Shown: positions 47,650 to 58,992 of the stretch, one piece after another
Layout of the letters: every line of letters starts with the position of its first letter
Numbering within the stretch: the first letter of the stretch is position 1
DNA from: Magicicada septendecula
Lineage: Eukaryota > Arthropoda > Insecta > Hemiptera > Cicadidae
Direction of reading: 5' to 3'
Assembly (NCBI GenBank): GCA_034769895.1
Contig: CM068372.1
Coordinates: 370,717,258 to 370,781,257 of the forward strand
DNA length: 64,000 bases
The notes under the pieces: generated by a model
Database searches by the model: none
Told to the model about the DNA's origin: nothing
Seen by the model: only the letters and a program-made list of their open reading frames with translations
Position numbers and translations under genes: made by a program

Positions 47650-48741
47650 TGAAGTATTAATGGGTAATTAATAATTAAATTCGTCCCTGCTTGGGCATCG
47701 ACTGAAGTATGTTCAGTAATTAAATATTTAAATTCGTCCTTAGTTCGGACTCCAACAGGATATTGTTCAGTGTACTTGTCAGAGAATAATAGCCAAATAC
47801 AAATTAACACATACATATTCATAAAGTTAATATAAAATATTATTTTATTTCTTTAACATGACATTCATTTCTTTTTCTACGTATTTCTATATAATTACGT
47901 TACGACATACTGTGATGTTATAGGATGTTACTGTGTCCATTATAGGATGTTATCAACTAAACATATTAAAAAGAAAACCAAATCTTGAAATACAGATTAA
48001 ATACAGTAGACCTTAAATTTACTTAACGTAAACCAGTGCTTATTATTTTTATTCTCTTTATGTTAACTCTCACTCACTCACACATTCTTTCTTTAGATTA
48101 CCCTTTTAATTAATAGCACTTCTTTTTTTCTTTATTTTATCCAATAGGATAATAGGTTAAAATTTTGTCAACATATAAAAAGTTTCAAAAGGTACTCATC
48201 CTCGTGGGCTGTCGCTCCAGCGTTATATCACTGCTGTATATACACTTTTCTGTCCGAAATATTTATGGAAAACTGTTTCTAAACTTTAACTTGTGAAATA
48301 CTATTTTCCTTCACACTTTTCTTGTCGTTTTATTAATTCACTCATTACTAGTTAACTCACTCATTACTAGTCGGCCGACTTAATAGTTCGCTCGTGAGCA
48401 CGAATTTCCTTACCACGCGGTCTGAGGCCTTTTGTCGACTGAAGTTTTCAAAATGGCCAAACGTCCCTTGTCAACTTGCCTTGGGATTGGCTGGGCGCCT
48501 CTTACGGGTTTTTCCTCATCTCATACCTGGCGAGAAGGAATTTTTAGTCGTGACTTTTACATGTGAACGTCGGCCCACACATGCACTCATACGCAGGAAT
48601 ACGCACCCTTTCTGATAACTTGCATTTTTGTAACATGCTGTGCCAGTCACGGAACTATAGTTGGTGACCAAAAATATACTTTTCTTAAATAAAAAATGAA
48701 AAGCTTCAAATTATAGACCCTCATCAGTTTGTACCGTTATA
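47650..48741 (-). repeat. 5' LTR (1092 bp)
   Basis: Direct-repeat partner of 29606-30271, with about 430 bp extra (48208 to about 48700). Its start reads TATAACGG rather than TGTAACGG because of a point change. Confidence 0.75.
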
Positions 48742-49635
48742 AAGGCTATCCAGCACTTCGCTCATTCACTCTCTTTCATACTTTTCACCCCCCTAAAATT
48801 AGAGATCTCTTTGTACACAGATTATAATTTTCAGTTTATTAAATTTGACATAATTTCTTTCCTGCTGTGTCCGTCTGTATGTGGTTGTAACACTACCGTT
48901 GGTTTGTTTTTTGTTCACTTTATTGTCCGAAATCTAGACTAACTGTTCCGACTTTAAACTTGTGAAGTACGTTGATTATGCTTACATTTTCTTTTTACTG
49001 CTTTACTTTAATTCACACTACTTTTGAACGGTCAACCGTATATTTGGTCAAGCACTATTTTAACGACCGCACGGTCTGAGGGTGATCGTCGACTGCTTAA
49101 TTATTTGTATACTGGTTACTGGAACCGCGGGCTCACTCACTGACCCACGTGGTTCTATAGTTTCTCGTCGACTGCTTAATTGCCTAATGTTGGTTTAATT
49201 GAATCTCCACTGCTTTTAACGCAATTTAAACAAACTTTTCTTCTTGGTCGGCCGGCTTACATTGTTCGTGTGCCCGGTTTCTCGGTGCTATAGTTAGACG
49301 GTGACTGACGTTTTCAAAATGGCCAGCGTCACTCTACGCGTGGCAACTTGCTTTTTCATTGGCTGAGTGCACGTCTCGTGATTTCTCGTAATTTCGTAGC
49401 CAGCAGCAAGGAAAACTGTGCGTGCCGTTCACTCTGTCTAAATTGCACACGCGCGCTCGTACACATTCTGATGCTACAGATTTTGTCGCACCTCGCCTGG
49501 CTTGTTGCACAAACTGACAACTGGGTGTTTAAAAAAGTAAGCTTTGGTTATTAAAACTGGGGATCAGTGTGGGTGACTCCACTCACTACAATTATTAAGG
49601 AATAAAAATAAACCCCATATTATTGTCCCGTTACA
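48742..49635 (-). repeat. Older LTR, right fragment
   Basis: Ends on the plus strand in GGGACAAT/CCCGTTACA style; on the minus strand it begins TGTAACGGGACAATA. Its interior resembles parts of the 47650-48741 LTR (GTCCGAAAT, CTTGTGAA, CGGTCTGAGG, GTTTTCAAAATGGCC). It joins the 29307-29605 piece across the 29606 element's AAGG target site. Confidence 0.5.
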
Positions 49636-49639
49636 CTGG

Positions 49640-50242
49640 TATGCTTGGGTAATGCAATAATATCCATGTTGCTCTGAGTGCTATGCTATACAGAATGGAT
49701 CTTCTACTGTTTTTTATATAACTTGTGACGATTTTAAAAAAAAAAAGTTTAAATAGCACAAATGAAATTTTTGCTTTATAACAAGTAAGAGTATTATCCA
49801 CCCCTTACCTGTACCTAGATTCCTGCATCAACGTGAAAATTGTCCCGTACCAACACGCAAAGCATGGTGTTATTTAGCTAAAAATAATAATTCCGTTAAT
49901 TAAATAAAAGACGTACTAAATAAATAAGGAAATTCCTAATTCATAACCAAAAGGTAAAATAAAGTATTACGATTTAATTAATGTATAATTAATAGGGCCT
50001 ACTACTTAAAAGAATGAACTATTTTCTCAGCGCGTAAAACCACGCCAGCTTACCGACCCCTTGCCGCTAAACTATGCCCACATTCGCTGGAGAAACTTCG
50101 ACATGTAAGGATGTCGCTAGTGTGTTGTCAATATACACGTAGGTGTATACCGTTAAAAACTTATTCAATCAAGTTTGTACTGATTTCGATTTGACCCAAT
50201 GTAGCGTGGAAATAATTATAATAATAACAATATAAAAAAAAT
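49640..50242. other. Intronic spacer
   Basis: AT-rich DNA between the older LTR and the next LTR element. No gene or repeat was recognised. Confidence 0.4.
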
Positions 50243-50246
50243 ATAT

Positions 50247-50828
50247 TGCTACGACAGCATAGAACAATCTAGGCGTTTATCGAATGTGCCAGAAAGATCT
50301 CGACGTAAGCGTGTGGTGTACGTGCTACTAAATGCATGTTGCGAGAATTTTCTCGACTTTGCCAGCCTTCGCTCGGGCGCTCGGACTGTGTCAAGGCCGC
50401 AGCAATTACGTAGTTCGCGAGAGATAAGACGCAGTTTGGAAGCTTCTGGTGTGTGAGCGTAACTATAAATACATCGCGTCGCGGCCTTAGTTTTCAGTTC
50501 AATGCGAGATTTTTGACTGTGCGGTTCGAGAGTATTAGTGCGATATATTTACAGAGCGGTTCGGGTTATTACGGTGTACGTTCAAGTAGTTATTAGTGAA
50601 GTGTTGCATTTTATATTCGGACGGTATAATTGTAATACAGTTGAGTTTTAATATTAGTGGACATTTTATTGCGTATGAACAATTTCATTTGATTTGTTGT
50701 AGACACTGTGTTGTTAATTACGAACTGTTTTACTATAACAATTAAAGGTGTGATTAGTGACTTAATTGGTGTCTTGTACTTATTTTGTTTCCACTGTACC
50801 TACGACGATCGAGTAGACCGTCGTAACA
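50247..50828 (+). repeat. 5' LTR (582 bp)
   Basis: Direct repeat of 53291-53872. A TATAAATA sequence near 50464 and the following TTCAGTTCAATGCGAG are plausible core-promoter elements. Confidence 0.88.
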
Positions 50829-50829
50829 G

Positions 50830-50847
50830 TGGTGTCAGAACTGGGAT
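50830..50847 (+). other. Primer-binding-site-like sequence
   Basis: TGGTGTCAGAACTGGGAT follows the LTR end by one base, the expected PBS position. I do not assign the tRNA. Confidence 0.5.
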
Positions 50848-50918
50848 AAAACGGTTAACAGTGGAAACAGTGGACGCTTTGTACAAGACGAGTGTGATTC
50901 GTAATTAATCGATAAACA

Positions 50919-52215
50919 ATGGATGCCAGTCAGATGATGGAAAATTTACAGGCGCTGCTGTTGCAGACAGAAAACCGACAGGACGAGAAACGCAGACAGG
51001 AGGCGGAGGAAGCAGAAAGACGACAAAAAGAAGAACGAATACAAGAAAGAGAAGAAGCTGAGGAACGTCAGAAAGCACTAATGCTAGAAACAGAAGAAAG
51101 ACAAAAAGAGGAACGTAAGCAGGAGGCAGAGGAACGTAAACGTGAAGCAGGTGACATCAAAGCATTAATTCATGAACAAAAGCAGATGCAAGAACATACT
51201 ACCGCAGAATTGGGTCTCCTACGTGGTGACGTAGGTGAATTACGAGGTGAGCTCAACAGTCAGATTACCAGAATATCTGACGTAGAAGAATCCATGTCAA
51301 ATAAAATAGCTAAAGTAGAAAAATCTGTCTTGACTGTGGAAGAAGTTATGTCAACAAAAATATCTGCAGTAGAAAACTCAATGGCAAACATAAGAGAACA
51401 AATTAAAATTGAAGATGAACAGTGCATGAAGATTCAACCAAAACAAATTTCTGAACAGACTGTACCAGTGATCAAGACAGAAAAATACACAGAAAATAAG
51501 TTAACAGAGAAAGTCACTTTGCCTGCAGTAGGGACAGTTCATGTCAAAGCTCCAACCTTTGACGGACCCACTGGGCAACGTACCTCCGCCAATTTGAAGC
51601 TGCTGCATGCGCAAATAATTGGACAGAAAAAGACAAGGCTGTTTCACTTGTTCTTGCATTAAAAGGACCCGCGGCAGAACTACTACAGAAAGTGGCACCT
51701 GACAGCCAGAACACCTATGCCGAGTTGATAAAAGCTCTGGAATTACGGTATGGTGATAAACATTTGCGAGATGTGTACTGCACCCAGTTGAGAGCAAGGC
51801 GACAGCATTCCGGGGAAAGTCTTCAAGAGTTTGAAGCAAGTATCGACAGACTAATTAGACTGGCCTATCCTGAAGCGCCAGAAGATTTTCGAACGCGTTT
51901 TGCGATGCAGACATTTACTGCCGGTGTCCGAGATAACGAACTACAGCAAGTGTTACGAATGGGAAGACACCAGAACAGTGCGGACGCCCTGGTAGGCTAC
52001 ATGCTTTGCAATTTGAGGCCGCCAAATCAGCGTCTGGTTGGACAAGTCATAAAGTGCGCGAGCTAAAAGATCACGACGGCACAGACGATGAGGAAGAAGA
52101 ACAAGGAACAGAGACTCGACGGTCGGCGCCACAGAATACAATAAGAAAGGATGGAAGACCGAAGTGTTATCGATGTGGGAAACCTGGACATCTATAACGA
52201 GATTGTCGGGTTAGA
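50919..52215 (+). pseudogene. Gag, broken by two frameshifts and a stop
   Basis: 50919-51662 (ATG start, about 90 nt after the LTR) encodes a Glu/Arg-rich coiled coil followed by VHVKAPTFDGPTG, the usual start of a retrotransposon capsid domain. A frame change near 51575 moves the capsid into the 51692-52066 frame (LRDVYCTQLRARRQ, then RFAMQTFTAGV). A second change near 52000 moves it to the 52006-52197 frame. That ends in a CCHC zinc knuckle (CYRCGKPGHL) with TAA at 52195-52197 just before its last cysteine. Three lesions in gag contrast with near-identical LTRs, so this copy was probably mobilised in trans (inference). Confidence 0.7.
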
Positions 52216-52259
52216 ATTCAGCAGCAGGGAAACGAGCAATAGTCGGTGCAACGGGGCGT

Positions 52260-53279
52260 GTGCTGACTAACTGGAGGAACGAAGCCCCTAGAGAATACGC
52301 AATTTCTACGCTTCAGAAAAACACCGGGAGCTTGGTAGTTACCGGATTTGTTCAAGAATGGCCAACCTCGATTACAGTTGACACAGGCGCAACAGTTTCT
52401 ATTGTGCGCCCCGACGTGGTGAAACATCTCAAGCCAATCTGGTGCTCTTGCAGCATGCGAACAGCTACTGGACGGCCTGTAAAAGTGTATGGAAAAGTGG
52501 AGATACACCTACGCCTCGGTAGACTTGAGTTTAATCATCAAGTACTTGTTGCAGACATTGTGGATGAAGCAATTCTTGGTGTGGACGTTATGAACGCATA
52601 CGGATTTATAGTCGACTTCAAAAACAATGTCTTGAGAATCGGAGGCGAAGAGGTAATGCTATCAACAATGACGACAGCAGAAAAATCGATGGATGTCATA
52701 AACCAAGTGGCATTAACTGTTCCGCCAAACTCCGAAAAGATCATCATGGTTAGAACTGCGGTAGATACTAGGGGCAATCAGTGCTCTATATTCGAACCCC
52801 AGGTAGTCAGCACACCGGGCATACTAATTGCCAGAAGTTTAGTAAAACCTGACGAAACCGGAAATGTACCTATTAGAGTGGCGAATATTTTGGATCAAGC
52901 TATCACTTTACAAAGCAATACGTTCCTAGGCAAATTGACTCCTGTGGCCTGGGTAGCCGGAATAACGCAACGAAGACCCAGTTCGTCGGATACTTCTAAA
53001 TTACCAGAGGAACTGCAAGAATTATTGAACAGATCTTCTAACGACCTCTCAAGTGGTGAGGTAAAAGAACTCGGACAGTTTTTACACGAATTCAAAGATT
53101 GTTTTGCAGTTCGGGGACAGTCTAACTGGGAAGGACCCTACACTGTAAAAAAAAGGATTAACGATGTTGTTTATCGGATTCAACAGGAAGGACAGCGAAA
53201 GTTCAAGGTCGTCCACCTAGATCGCCTGGCTAAATACAAATTTAGAGACGCTTTGCCAGTTCGGGACGAACAGGCTTAA
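52260..53279 (+). CDS. Protease fused to integrase C-terminus (339 aa)
   Basis: An intact open frame. The first part is a retropepsin: ITVDTGATVSIVRPDVV at about 52374 carries the catalytic Asp and AILGVDVMNAYGF is the conserved C-terminal motif. A linker runs up to LHEFKDCFA, which in Ty3/gypsy pol proteins begins the RT N-terminal region. Directly after it comes NWEGPYTVKKRIND and VVHLDRLAKYK, the integrase C-terminal module. About 3 kb coding RT, RNase H and the integrase core (judged from family pol length) is therefore deleted in frame. The product could keep protease activity but cannot reverse-transcribe. The stop lies 10 nt before the 3' LTR. Confidence 0.8.
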   Translation: MLTNWRNEAPREYAISTLQKNTGSLVVTGFVQEWPTSITVDTGATVSIVRPDVVKHLKPIWCSCSMRTATGRPVKVYGKVEIHLRLGRLEFNHQVLVADIVDEAILGVDVMNAYGFIVDFKNNVLRIGGEEVMLSTMTTAEKSMDVINQVALTVPPNSEKIIMVRTAVDTRGNQCSIFEPQVVSTPGILIARSLVKPDETGNVPIRVANILDQAITLQSNTFLGKLTPVAWVAGITQRRPSSSDTSKLPEELQELLNRSSNDLSSGEVKELGQFLHEFKDCFAVRGQSNWEGPYTVKKRINDVVYRIQQEGQRKFKVVHLDRLAKYKFRDALPVRDEQA

Positions 53280-53290
53280 GGAGGGGGCAG
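53278..53290 (+). other. Polypurine tract
   Basis: AAGGAGGGGGCAG lies immediately upstream of the 3' LTR and overlaps the stop codon of the protease fusion. Confidence 0.6.
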
Positions 53291-53872
53291 TGCTACGACA
53301 GCATAGAACAATCTAGGCGTTTATCGAATGTGCCAGAAAGATCTCGACGTAAGCGTGTGGTGTACGTGCTACTAAACGCATGTTGCGAGAATTTTCTCGA
53401 CTTTACCAGCCTTCGCTCGGGCGCTCGGACTGTGTCAAGGCCGCAGCAATTACGTAGTTCGCGAGAGATAAGACGCAGTTTGGAAGCTTCTGGTGTGTGA
53501 GCGTAACTATAAATACATCGCGTCGCGGCCTTAGTTTTCAGTTCAATGCGAGATTTTTGACTGTGCGGTTCGAGAGTATTAGTGCGATATATTTACAGAG
53601 CGGTTCGGGTTATTACGGTGTACGTTCAAGTAGTTATTAGTGAAGTGTTGCATTTTATATTCGGACGGTATAATTGTAATACAGTTGAGTTTTAATATTA
53701 GTGGACATTTTATTGCGTATGAACAATTTCATTTGATTTGTTGTAGACACTGTGTTGTTAATTACGAACTGTTTTACTATAACAATTAAAGGTGTGATTA
53801 GTGACTTAATTGGTGTCTTGTACTTATTTTGTTTCCACTGTACCTACGACGATCGAGTAGACCGTCGTAACA
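53291..53872 (+). repeat. 3' LTR (582 bp)
   Basis: Direct repeat of 50247-50828. Confidence 0.88.
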
Positions 53873-53876
53873 ATAT

Positions 53877-55340
53877 AATGTAGTGCGTGAAGAAATATAT
53901 AATTAAAAAAAAAAAAAAAGGAAACTTAGCCGACACATCTCTTAACAAACTGTAAGTGGTAAGATATGTTCCTTACCAGATTTTAGTGCTGCTAAAATAA
54001 AAACTGTAATTAAAATGTAAAATGTGAACAACCGACTCCAGAAGAAGAAAACACAAACAACAACCGTATGAACTTCTAGTACCAAAATCCAATCGTCTAG
54101 AACGAGACTACCTTTCGGAAATAATCAACCTAATGGAGCATCAAGAGGAACCGTGTACCACACCCTAGAAGACGACTGGAGATGACCATCACGGACCCCA
54201 CAGCAAACTCATGTTATATTCAGGTGATATCAACTCATAACATTTGTAAAATTTTGTTTCAACAAGAGAAGTAACAAAAGAACCGTAAAGAGCTTTTGAC
54301 AATTTAAAGATTAATATATATATACATTTGTAATCTCTGTAATGAAGTAGTAATAACATTACGATGTGTAGATGTAAGGTAATTCTAAAATTTACACCCA
54401 AAATTATTCTTCAAATAATTTTGTTAAAGTTGTGATAAATTAAAACATAACAAAGTTGAGACCCGGATCCGAGGTACTTAAAACAATATCTAGCTGAATG
54501 CTTTTGAGATAAAAAGAATAAGAAGTAAAAATTTTCAAAATATTAAATGCAGAATTTATTAGAGTACTTCTTTAAGAGTAAAGTAAACTATGAGAGATAA
54601 ATATAATAATAAAGAGATGTTTTTGCTAACTCCCAGCGAGTGAATAAATTTATGCAATCCTTGACTAATTCCTTAATATAATGTGTTATAATTTGTTAGT
54701 AAGTAAGGTTTACTAACAACGGCAGCTAGTTTAATTAACAGGTAACAAATTGAACTGGTTCCCGACTTTTGTAATGTCTTAACAAGGGAGACGTTATAAA
54801 CTGCTATTGAAATCCAGATACTAATCCATGTTATACACACACAAAAATGTCACAGGTAGATTTGAAGAAAACACTGTTCAACTTCAAACGTCAGCAGTGA
54901 AAACTGAATGTCATTTCTACAAGAGCAATGTATCTTAGTTGCACCCACTGTTATTTCTACAGTTTTTTTGTCTGACCTCTACTGGCCAACAGTTACTCTT
55001 TCATGTTATTGTAGTAAAACTATTACTTTCTGATTTGGTAATAAACTCCCTCCCGATAGTAATAAATCACCTACACAAAGAGTTATTTTAAACTGATATC
55101 TCAGGTAAACAATACAAAAAAATTGTATCATTAAAAGTTACTTTACATATTGTTACTTATTTTTACTACCTCAGCTCAGAGAAATACAAGTTTTGTTGCA
55201 AAGGAGTACAAGTTCACAAACTGCCAAATTCATCAATTCCACACATTATGTTTATTACAATTCTATCCTACGGATAAGTCTGTCCCAGCAAGCGAAGATA
55301 ATACTGTATGTTTAGAAACAGTAAAATAAAATTAACTCAC
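53877..55340. other. Intron segment
   Basis: AT-rich intron next to the first visible ankyrin exon. No coding region or clear transposon was recognised. Confidence 0.45.
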
Positions 55341-55506
55341 CATAGTCAATTAATGTTTTGGATCGTGTGAAACGTCCATGTATGGCTGTCATATGTAAAG
55401 GTGTTCGACCATCATCGCTCTGCATGTTAAAGTCAGCACCTTCTTGCAACAGCGCTTCAAGACAATCCTTTCCATGGGTTGATGCAGCTGCCAAATGCAA
55501 TGGAGT
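55341..55506 (-). CDS. Ankyrin-repeat exon, first in window (PP6 ankyrin subunit-like)
   Basis: Exon of 166 bp on the minus strand. The acceptor TTCATAG precedes 55506 and the donor GTGAGT follows 55341. The translation begins [12 protein letters not shown] and contains [18 protein letters not shown], close to the signature region of ANKRD28/ANKRD44/ANKRD52. The last base starts a Gly codon completed by the first two bases of the exon at 26292. Such proteins are ankyrin scaffolds that hold PP6 catalytic and SAPS subunits (family knowledge). Upstream exons must lie beyond 64000 or be too short or diverged for me to see. Confidence 0.88.
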
Positions 55507-55828
55507 CTATGAACACGGATTATACTAATAAATATTAATAATTCAGATTATATTACATCATTATTTAATCTGAAAACAAAACGTTGATTGAATTTATTGG
55601 CCTATAATGTTCCTTTAGGTCTAATAGATCTCAGGGTGAATAGTTTTTCCTGACCCAATTTGGGTACCTGGCATCATAAAGCTGGGAAGTTACAGGTGGT
55701 CTCAGCTCATTGCAACACACACTCAATAAAATTGTGGCTATGCCCTTGTAACTTTTCATTTTATTTAATAAATATTTAAAACATAAAACCCCCCAAAAAC
55801 TCAACTTCCCACATTTACTTATAGTTCT

Positions 55829-56170
55829 TACCTTCACGTGGGTCCAGGATCCTATATACGAACTCGTGACCTGTAAGAGTGGTTATTGGGTTTTGTTACA
55901 TAATAATTCTCAACTCTCATTTACCACATTTAAACAAATTCGTTTATTAAAATTGGCTCCAACATACTTTCTTTCTCTTTATGTTCTTTACAAAAAGGTT
56001 GTTTCGTCTTGTCTCTTATACATTTCCCAAACATTGGTTAACTTACCTATAAAATAGGCAACTGTTCTAAATAACTCTTACTTCCTTACTCTTTACGTTC
56101 TTTATAAAATTTATTTTGCCTTAGCTCTTACTCATCTTTCCAAAAAACAAATATTATTTAACTTAATTAT
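55829..56170 (-). repeat. Dispersed LTR-like repeat, copy of 29271-29605
   Basis: CACGTGGGTCCAGGATCC, GAACTCGTGACCTGTAAGAG and the sequence after it match 29271 onward with moderate divergence, in the same orientation. Confidence 0.5.
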
Positions 56171-57029
56171 AAAATAGATATATTGCGACAGTACAAATAA
56201 GTGATGTACTGAGCATGGAATATAAAAATTTTAATTTACTTAATAAACTGTAAATAATTAATAATATATTAGAAATAAGCATGTTAGGGATTGCAAGCTT
56301 GGCTCAGACAAAAATATGAACAGGTGTTTCGACCTGAATCAACGTGCACACACACACAAATGTAACTGAAAGTGTGTACACCAGTATTTTGCTAGTGTGT
56401 GTGAACGCAGGTCTCTGCAGGCGAGTTTGCCACCCCAAGATGAATAATTGCACAATTACTGTTTTTCCGTAATTATTCAAAAACTAGAATTAAGAATTAA
56501 AATCCAAAAGCACCATAAAATGTAATAAAATTTACTAAATACTGTGTACGAAAACCACGCGAAAGTGACACACCGTACGAGTGTAATAGTGAAATAACTG
56601 TGTACAAATCGAAAGGGTTAAGTTGCAATGTCCAAAATTACAGTGAACATGTGTTGTAAAAATAGTTATAAGATAAGTATAAGAGTATACTTACAGGACT
56701 CTGCAATTCGCAGAAATATAAAAAATAGCGAATTTGACAAAGAGTGGGGGAACTGAAGCCAGAGACAGTTTCTAACATGTCGATTTCGTATCACTGCAGG
56801 GTGTCGGACCAAGACATGGGTATAAATAGGACACGCAAGCTACAGTGGTTCTCTTTTCTTGAATCATCCACGGTGCAGCGGGAGCTTATGCCCGTCAGCA
56901 CGGCGTATTTATTTATTTTTTTTCCGTAAACAGTTTAAATTTGCCAGTTACGTACAAATACGTAACTAAACTGTAAAGACAATCATTTTAATTAATAACA
57001 GCACTACTTAAGAAGATACACTAATGATT
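56171..57029. other. Intergenic or intronic spacer
   Basis: AT-rich. A less AT-rich patch at 56730-56910 contains a short open frame without recognisable domains. No gene call is supported. Confidence 0.4.
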
Positions 57030-57260
57030 CGACACTAGACAAGAGAAGAGTTCCAGAGAAAGATACGACGCTGGACAAGAGAAGAGTTCCAGAGAGAGAT
57101 ACGACGCTGGACAAGAGGCGAGTTCCAGAGAGAGATACGACGCTGGACAAGAGGAGAGTTCCAGAGAGAGATACGACGCTGGACAAGAGGAGAGTTCCAG
57201 ACAGAGAGAGAGAGAGCCGACGCTGGACAAGAGGAGAAGAGAGACAGCCGACGCTGGAGG
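57030..57260. repeat. 36-bp minisatellite
   Basis: About six tandem copies of a GA-rich 36-bp unit (CGACGCTGGACAAGAGGAGA then GTTCCAGAGAGAGATA). They are most regular at 57065-57200 and become shorter and irregular toward 57260. Confidence 0.8.
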
Positions 57261-58397
57261 CGAGACGAGGACGAATACCGATGGAACAAAAATGATCGAG
57301 TATGATTGACGACAATAAGGTGATAGACAACTTATTCATATCTTAATCATACAAAGAATTCAAAGACAGTTAAAGACATTAATATTTTAGTTAAAAATAA
57401 GAGCAATGTTTCTTGTATAGTAGAGTTAAAATCATAGATGTTTTAGAAATACGATTAACGTAACAAGAGCTCAAATTAATATGATATAAAATGATTACAA
57501 AGCATTTAAATGAAAATAATTAGTATTTGAGAAAACAGTACTGAGAAACAATAACTATTAATATTTTGAGTACGTTACAATATAGAAAAAAAGATTTAAA
57601 TATTGATATTTTGAAACATATTAATAGACTGAGTAGTCTGAAAATGAGATTTTTCTTTTATATAATAATTAGTAGCATAGAATATTTAGTCAGTAAGGAT
57701 GTATATATCTTAAGCCTTACGGCATAATAACAAATAATAACTAATGTTTTAAAATCGAAGTCAGTGCCATGTGCACACATTTTTTTATAGTATCAAATAA
57801 ATTTTAATTACCGTTTCAAGTTACATAGAGTTCTTATTGCAGTTACACCTGAACCCCAATTTAAATGTTATATTGTTTAAAGAATTTGTCAATCTTGAAC
57901 GTGAGATCGTTCACGCCTATTTATGTATATGTAACGTTGCATAAATTTGGTGCTCCAAGATCGTGGGGCTCCACAAATTTAAATTAAATTAAATTTGCAA
58001 TTTATTACGTTGCATAGAATGTCGCCCTGCACGTGGGGCATGACATGCCTAAATTTATGTACAAAAATTTGTGACATAAATTGTAGATCATGAATGTATG
58101 ACCCGATCACCATCATTTAACTATTGAAATTTTTTATGTAGCTAAATGGTTGCTCTAAAAAATATAAAGAGTGTGTTAAATGAAAAATGTATAATATGTA
58201 ATTATTATTTATATTAAACAGTAACTGAATGTAATGTTAAATTGTTGTGTAATCACACAGCTGGCACCCACAAATAATATTGTTGTCTATGTAACAGGTG
58301 TAACTGTAATGAGTATTAATAATAACTATTAATAAAAATACAGAAATAAATAAATAAGTAGGGAACGGTTATCAATAATAATTGTTAAATAATAACA
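57261..58397. other. AT-rich spacer
   Basis: No coding region. 57880-58090 has repeated phrases around a CGTGGGGC core (CTCCAAGATCGTGGGGCTCC and CCTGCACGTGGGGCATGACA) that I cannot assign. Confidence 0.4.
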
Positions 58398-58992
58398 AAT
58401 GCTTTACAGCTCTATACGTGTGTCTATTGAACAATCCTTGTATTAGTCATACACAATAATACAACTGATTGAACTTCAAATTTTTAAACTTGATTAGTTT
58501 CTATATACTGTATATGTTTAATGTTACAAATAATTCAAATAACAATCTTGATCATCTGTTAGTTCAGCGGAATAACAGTGACACTTTTAATAACCGCATA
58601 AAATAAACACTTAGAAACAACACAGGCACTTTAACTTAACTGTTTGGACCACAGAAGTGAGGCATGCCTCAACGCTCTATGTGTACAGCGCGGGACAATA
58701 CCCCTCCCTACACTTCCCTATCACACCACTACATTGCTTACATACGATGTATACAAAAAACGCTGAGGCAAGTTCAGGTTGCCTCATTCGCTTTAAACGA
58801 ACTATGCCGAATCTCACCTGTCATCATCTAGCGGTCGCTCAATAAAGCACGTTTCGGTTTAATAAATTTGACAGTCGCAGTAACAATGTATAATCTTTAC
58901 GTTATGTAGTTCATACGTATTTATAATTTTTATTCTACAGAATTTTTTAGGGTAGGCATTGCCTCAATTGCCTCCATGTAACTTCGCCACTG
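58398..58992. repeat. 595-bp repeat, copy 1
   Basis: Nearly identical to 63405-63999 in the same orientation. The right end, read on the minus strand, is CAGTGGCGAAGTTACATGG, a hAT-like terminus. No opposite terminus is seen, so it may be a truncated transposon or part of a segmental duplication. Confidence 0.7.

Larger units (their letters stand above)
29606..48741 (-). mobile_element. LTR retrotransposon with a 13.4-kb satellite array inside
   Basis: Direct LTRs (3' LTR 29606-30271, 5' LTR 47650-48741 on the minus strand) start TGTAACGGTACA in the 3' copy and end ACTTCA. They are flanked by the duplication AAGG (29602-29605 and 48742-48745). A PBS, a broken gag start, a 3' interior like that of the 13192 element and a polypurine tract are present. 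No RT or integrase is recognisable. 32817-46250 is HINE-like tandem sequence, which accounts for most of the 19 kb. Confidence 0.8.
50247..53872 (+). mobile_element. LTR retrotransposon with internal pol deletion
   Basis: Identical-length LTRs (50247-50828 and 53291-53872, 582 bp) start TGCTACGACAGC and end GTCGTAACA. They are flanked by ATAT (50243-50246 and 53873-53876). I count only a few differences between them (for example AAATGC/AAACGC and TTTGCC/TTTACC), so insertion is recent. The interior encodes gag and protease and then jumps to the integrase C-terminus. RT, RNase H and the integrase core are gone. Confidence 0.88.

Noticed and set aside
11593..55506. Ankyrin fragments as endosymbiont genes or pseudogenes
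   Set aside because: Each lies between splice-like AG and GT sites, phases agree across introns, and the order matches an animal gene family.
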